A stretch of DNA of 64,000 nt. Origin: Jeotgalibacillus alimentarius. GTDB lineage: Bacteria; Bacillota; Bacilli; Bacillales; Jeotgalibacillaceae. Both the position numbers and the translations under genes were made by a program. The DNA lies in NCBI RefSeq assembly GCF_000829445.1, contig NZ_JXRQ01000024.1, positions 31,068 to 95,067 of the forward strand. The letters run 5' to 3'. The notes beneath the pieces are model-generated. The model ran no database searches, was not told the DNA's origin, and saw nothing but the letters and a program-made list of their open reading frames with translations. Below are positions 61,215 through 64,000 of this stretch, one piece after another. Position 1 is the stretch's first letter. Every line of letters begins with the position of its first letter.

Positions 61215-61514
61215 TTAAATTACATCATCAAGATAAGTACCATGTTGCCGGATCCATTTGGTGTTCTCATCAATCCACTGGAACAATTGTTTTTTAGGAA
61301 CTTTTGGTGATCCTGCTGCTCTTAAAACAGGAAAATCTGCTCTGTTAAGCAATTCAGAAGCTTTTGTGTCACCAATCCCAAGTATTTCTTTAAGTTGATT
61401 TCTTGTGAGTAACTCTGGTAGACCTTGCTTTACCGCATGTCTTTCAAAACCTTTATCAATAGCATCATTCACAGCTTTTTGTAGCTGATCAATGTCCAGT
61501 TCAACTTTCAACAT
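61215..61514 (-). CDS. DUF771 HTH protein
   Basis: Protein of 99 residues with a winged-helix/excisionase-like segment (LTRNQLKEILGIGDTKASEL) and KVPKKQLFQWIDENTKW, typical of DUF771. These occur in early regions of phages and probably bind DNA. It could have an accessory role in excision. GGGGTGA precedes the ATG. Confidence 0.75.
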   Translation of the reverse strand: MLKVELDIDQLQKAVNDAIDKGFERHAVKQGLPELLTRNQLKEILGIGDTKASELLNRADFPVLRAAGSPKVPKKQLFQWIDENTKWIRQHGTYLDDVI

Positions 61515-61529
61515 TTGTTTCACCCCTTT

Positions 61530-62207
61530 CTAAGACACCTGGCGCGGTATCCAGTTGTCGATGTAGTTAATCGCTGTTAGCAGATCCTTGCGCTTTACAT
61601 CTTTGTAACTGGCTACTGCAAAACGGTCTTTGATTTCCCTATACAGTTCTCGGAACAGTCTGCGGCGCTCTTTCTCACAAGATGTGAGTGAGTAAACTCT
61701 TTGCGCCACGCCTTTCTGCAGTCGCCGTTGCTCGCCGTGATCAAGCGTGATCTGATTCTCAACCATGGATTTAATTTCAATGACATCACCTTTAAGCTGC
61801 TGAACGTCTTGTGATGTCATCAATGAGAGCTTCATCGATGCTTCAAGTTGCTCTCTTTCTGAAAGAACCTTAACTGTCTCCTGCACCCGGTAATATTCAT
61901 CAACGAGCATTTCGTATGCTTCCCAGGCCTGATCAGTGTTCAAAGATTTGGCGTGAAGCCATGCACCCTTTTCAGTCCAGAGGTATAAACGGTTAATATT
62001 TGGCGAAAGGGCAATTTGACCTTTTGCTCTGAAAGCCTTTAACTCTTCACCATGCAGCAAAATGTAATGTTTGTTTTGAAGGTACCTTTCAATGTTGCGG
62101 TTGTAGTTCTTAGTTACTCGGTCAGTGTCAGTTCCATATGCTTCTGCCATCTGCTGAGTAGTTAATAGTCGTTGATCGTTAAATGTGATTGGCTGAATAC
62201 TGTTCAT
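61530..62207 (-). CDS. ORF6N/ORF6C-domain phage regulator
   Basis: Protein of 225 residues. The N-terminal ORF6N domain contains RLLTTQQMAEAYGTDTDRVT and RGQ-like NRLYLWTEKGAWLHAKSLNT. The C-terminal ORF6C part ends YKDVKRKDLLTAINYIDNWI. Such proteins are early DNA-binding regulators or antirepressors. ATG at 62207 has AGGAG upstream and the start overlaps the LexA-like gene. Confidence 0.85.
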   Translation of the reverse strand: MNSIQPITFNDQRLLTTQQMAEAYGTDTDRVTKNYNRNIERYLQNKHYILLHGEELKAFRAKGQIALSPNINRLYLWTEKGAWLHAKSLNTDQAWEAYEMLVDEYYRVQETVKVLSEREQLEASMKLSLMTSQDVQQLKGDVIEIKSMVENQITLDHGEQRRLQKGVAQRVYSLTSCEKERRRLFRELYREIKDRFAVASYKDVKRKDLLTAINYIDNWIPRQVS

Positions 62208-62448
62208 ATGCTGTTTCGCTCCTCTCGTTAATCCATAAAGCACGAGGTTTCGTTGAGATAAAGCCGATGTATCCTTTCTCTCTGATCTTTTGCAAGTGCG
62301 CATGAACTGTAGAAGTAGATAAGTTCCCTGCCAGGTCTGCTACTTCTCTTACAGTTGGTGGATAATGATTCTGATCCATGAACTGAATGATTGCTCTGAA
62401 TACTTTTCTTTGTGCCGGCGTTAAAGCAGCAGTGACTTTAGTTTCCAC
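62179..62448 (-). CDS. LexA-type DNA-binding domain protein
   Basis: Protein of 89 residues equal to the winged-helix part of LexA alone: LTPAQRKVFRAIIQFMDQNH and REVADLAGNLSTSTVHAHLQ. No peptidase domain, so it cannot self-cleave. It may read SOS boxes, interfere with host LexA or control phage promoters. GTG start; AGGTGATC is upstream. Confidence 0.75.
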   Translation of the reverse strand: METKVTAALTPAQRKVFRAIIQFMDQNHYPPTVREVADLAGNLSTSTVHAHLQKIREKGYIGFISTKPRALWINERSETAYEQYSANHI

Positions 62449-62554
62449 GGCGATCACCTATACGAGTGAAGACATCCATGATAACGATTGTCAGACCAAC
62501 TGCTGAGAAAACGCCGAAGAATAGAATTTGAAATACTTCGTGTGCTTCGTACAT
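62438..62554 (-). CDS. 38-residue membrane protein
   Basis: Short gene MYEAHEVFQILFFGVFSAVG with LTIVIMDVF, one predicted helix. AAAGGAG lies 8 bases before the ATG, and its end overlaps the LexA-like start. Position right after the Cro-like gene suggests an early lysogeny-related or superinfection role; unproven. Confidence 0.55.
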   Translation of the reverse strand: MYEAHEVFQILFFGVFSAVGLTIVIMDVFTRIGDRRGN

Positions 62555-62568
62555 TTGGTTGCTCCTTT

Positions 62569-62805
62569 CTAGCTGATTTTATTTATAAGCAACTTAAGGT
62601 TGCTTTCTGATTCAAAAAAAACTGTCCATTCTACTTCTAAAACAATTGCAAGCTTTTGAGCGACTGGTACGGATGGTTTCCTTTCGCCACATTCGACCAT
62701 TCCATAAAATTGTCGAGTGATTCCAGCTTGATCAGCAATCTCCTGCTGAGATAACTGAAGTAGATCGCGCTTTCTCTTTAATAACGCTTGTAGAGACTCT
62801 TTCAC
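62569..62805 (-). CDS. Cro-like HTH regulator
   Basis: Protein of 78 residues, a single XRE helix-turn-helix (LQLSQQEIADQAGITRQFYG, then CGERKPSVPVAQKLA). First gene of the leftward early operon, divergent from the CI-like gene. GTG start with GAGGTGAAACAA. Its 3' end contains a copy of the operator GCAACTTAAGGTTGC. Confidence 0.8.
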   Translation of the reverse strand: MKESLQALLKRKRDLLQLSQQEIADQAGITRQFYGMVECGERKPSVPVAQKLAIVLEVEWTVFFESESNLKLLINKIS

Positions 62806-62822
62806 TTGTTTCACCTCTTTTC

Positions 62823-62950
62823 GCAACTTAAGGTTGCTTAATAACCTTTATTATACGCAACTAAAAGTTACTGTCAATAGTTTTATGCAACTTTTAGTTG
62901 ATTTCATTTAATGCAACTGATTGTTGCTGTACAATATTGTTATAAAATCC
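62823..62950. promoter_or_regulatory. lysogeny switch: four operators and two divergent promoters
   Basis: Operators of form GCAAC-N5-GTTGC start at 62823 (GCAACTTAAGGTTGC), 62857, 62887 and 62913 (GCAACTGATTGTTGC). The leftward promoter is consensus TTGACA (62877 to 62872) and TATAAT (62855 to 62850), 16-base spacer, and the 62857 operator fills that spacer exactly. The rightward promoter is probably TTGTTG at 62921 and TAAAAT at 62943, overlapping the 62913 operator. Confidence 0.85.
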
Positions 62951-62970
62951 TTTAAGGATGGGGTATTGCC

Positions 62971-63327
62971 ATGTTTCATGAGAAATTAAAAAAATTAAGA
63001 TCTGAATATAACTACACTCAGCAATTCATGGCAGACTATTTAGGAGTAACTCGCCAAGCATATGCAAAATACGAGTCTGGACAATCTCAGCCAGATCACG
63101 AAGGTTTGTTGAAGCTCTCTCAAAAATTTGATGTCTCAGTTGATTACTTGTTAGGTAATGAACGAAAAGATACATCATTAAGTGACGAAGATCGTGCAAT
63201 ACTTCAGTTTGCTAACACTGTTGAAGGTGCTTGGTTTAAAAAACTGCCGGAAAGTGATGAAGAAGTGATTGAAGCTTTTAGAACTTTGTATTACTTGTAC
63301 CAAGATCGTGAAAAGAAAAAAGAATAG
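62971..63327 (+). CDS. CI-like phage repressor
   Basis: Protein of 118 residues. The XRE helix-turn-helix (YNYTQQFMADYLGVTRQAYA) is followed by FDVSVDYLLGNE, usual for Gram-positive phage and Xre-type repressors, and a short helical C-terminal domain. It lacks a peptidase/cleavage domain, so SOS induction must work another way. AAGGATGGGG precedes the ATG. It is divergent from the Cro-like gene. Confidence 0.85.
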   Translation: MFHEKLKKLRSEYNYTQQFMADYLGVTRQAYAKYESGQSQPDHEGLLKLSQKFDVSVDYLLGNERKDTSLSDEDRAILQFANTVEGAWFKKLPESDEEVIEAFRTLYYLYQDREKKKE

Positions 63328-63780
63328 TGCCACGCGCGCGTAAAGAGGCAGTATTATTTAATTATTTATTATTCCTTCTTATTATGGTGCCAATGCTCAT
63401 TTTCAGAAGTGCTGTAAACGTTGATATGACGGCTTTTGTCAGGGGTGCCAAGCTGTGCCACTGTTGTGCCAAGCCTACTAATTGAATGTTGTACAAACGT
63501 AGTCATATCAAGGGTTTAGTGGTGTGCCAAGCTATGCCAGATATATTTTTCCATATCACCTAATAAATAGTGAAATGATCTATTTAAAATTAATTGGGGT
63601 GCCAAACCCTATTTATTGAAATAGCTTAAACCATTGATATATAAGGGTTATACCGCTGTGCCAAGCTGTGCCGCCAGACTGCCAAGCTATCATTTGTGAG
63701 TTGAAAGAAACGGCTACATATAGCCTTTTGTTGAGGGTGCCAAGCCCTGCCAAGCTATTTTTCTAATTTCATCAGTTTTG
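63328..63780 (+). repeat. array of TGCCAAGC direct repeats in a gene-free region
   Basis: (G/C)TGCCAAGC copies start at 63445, 63466, 63524, 63658, 63679, 63737 and 63747, with GTGCCAAAC at 63599. Shorter GTGCC or ATGCC sites sit 10 bases after the copies at 63445, 63524 and 63658, and GTGCCAATG lies at 63387. All point the same way. Groups follow the order triplet, doublet, single, triplet, doublet; the triplet-doublet pair recurs 213 bases apart. No reading frame is credible here. Confidence 0.85.
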
Positions 63781-63806
63781 AGCTCGAAACGAGCTTTATT
63801 TTTTTA
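63778..63806 (+). terminator. intrinsic terminator after the repeat array
   Basis: Arms AGCTCG and CGAGCT with a 3-base loop are followed by TTTATTTTTTT on the plus strand. It could end CI transcription or a transcript through the repeats. Confidence 0.6.
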
Positions 63807-63901
63807 CCTTTCAGATGGGTAAATCTATCTAATATATATTTTTATAGGAGGATTCTAAATTACTATCTAAATACTAATTTAATCCTTAAAATCTAAATTC
63901 A

Positions 63902-64000
63902 GGTTCATCACCAAAACTCGTGGGGACCCGTTTCTAAACAAATGCGATGAAACAGGTTTTGCTCGTTGCGATACCCATAGCCCCGGCGTTTAATCAGTTT
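63902..64000 (-). mobile_element. insertion sequence end (ISL3-like), partial
   Basis: From GGTTCATCACCAAAACTCG onward the sequence is unlike the phage and contains the 3' end of a transposase gene on the minus strand. The first bases probably form the terminal inverted repeat. The other end and the target duplication are outside the window. Confidence 0.6.
63908..64000 (-). CDS. ISL3-family transposase, C-terminal fragment (continues outside)
   Basis: The minus-strand frame entering at the window edge reads KLIKRRGYGYRNEQNLFHRI and then CLETGPHEFW and stop. KxIKRRGYGYRN close to the C-terminus is characteristic of ISL3-family DDE transposases. Only about 30 residues are visible, so completeness cannot be judged. 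Confidence 0.65.
   Translation of the reverse strand, partial: KLIKRRGYGYRNEQNLFHRICLETGPHEFW

Larger units (their letters stand above)
16280..63900. mobile_element. siphovirus-type prophage (about 47.6 kb)
   Basis: A continuous block of phage genes, nearly all on the minus strand: lysis, integrase, tail, head, packaging, late activator, replication and recombination, and a CI/Cro-type switch at the right. The left limit is placed just after the intact yutJ. The right limit is given by the start of an insertion sequence. No direct repeat attributable to attL/attR could be matched within the window, so both edges are approximate. All structural genes appear open, so the element may be functional unless the IS has disrupted its right end. 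Confidence 0.9.

Noticed and set aside
63445..63755. CRISPR array for the TGCCAAGC repeats
   Set aside because: The repeats are 9-17 bases with irregular 10, 21, 58 and 75-base steps; CRISPR needs longer repeats with even spacers, and no cas genes are seen.
16275..63900. Direct repeat marking attL and attR
   Set aside because: No convincing shared core between the two visible edges; the right edge is replaced by an insertion sequence.
63947..64000. Plus-strand gene start MKQVLLVAIP at the right edge
   Set aside because: It has no ribosome site, and the minus strand there gives a recognisable transposase C-terminus.

Overview
The window comes from a low-to-mid GC Bacillota genome of the Bacillales. 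The first 16.3 kb keeps a gene order known from Bacillus subtilis: mrpDEFG, yuxO, yuiF, yuiE (pepA), yuiD, yuiC, yuiB, yuiA, yumB, yumC, yutM (HesB/IscA type), yuzB and yutJ. The genus cannot be fixed from the sequence alone. Dispersed intergenic repeats of the kind common in Bacillaceae and Planococcaceae-like genomes occur here, including two copies of a GC-rich repeat around a GTGAGACCCCGC core and one 104-bp inverted-repeat element. Almost every host gene or pair ends in a clear intrinsic terminator.

From about 16.3 kb to 63.9 kb the window is a siphovirus-type prophage, read almost entirely on the minus strand. Going from right to left (the direction of transcription) it contains a CI-like repressor (plus strand) and a divergent Cro-like gene that share a four-operator switch; early regulators (LexA-type DNA-binding domain, ORF6N/ORF6C, DUF771, XRE); a recombination and replication block (SbcC-like ATPase, RecT, MBL-fold hydrolase, DnaD-like initiator, DnaC-like loader); many small early genes; dUTPase; and modification or anti-restriction genes (Lar-like, N6-methylase-like, C5 cytosine methyltransferase). 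Then come an ArpU-type late activator followed by an apparent activator-dependent late promoter, terminase, portal, minor capsid, scaffold, capsid, connector and tail genes with a programmed -1 frameshift, tape measure, Dit, fibre and tail endopeptidase with an S74 chaperone, and finally tyrosine integrase and lysis genes (XhlA-like, holin, M15-type endolysin), ending in a LexA-box-controlled YolD-like gene beside yutJ.

Accessory cargo inside the phage includes a three-gene zinc-ribbon cassette with a HEPN-domain protein (23.7-25.0 kb), a pair of AT-rich genes for membrane-anchored proteins (44.6-46.1 kb) and a small bactofilin-like protein (42.8 kb). The integrase is not beside the main repressor. 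It has its own divergent 70-residue HTH regulator and three 17-bp palindromic operators.

The right end (63.3-63.9 kb) has no credible gene. It carries a striking array of about twelve directly repeated TGCCA-type sites in helically phased groups, most with the core GTGCCAAGC. An insertion sequence of apparent ISL3 family begins at about 63.90 kb and runs out of the window, so the right attachment site is not visible.
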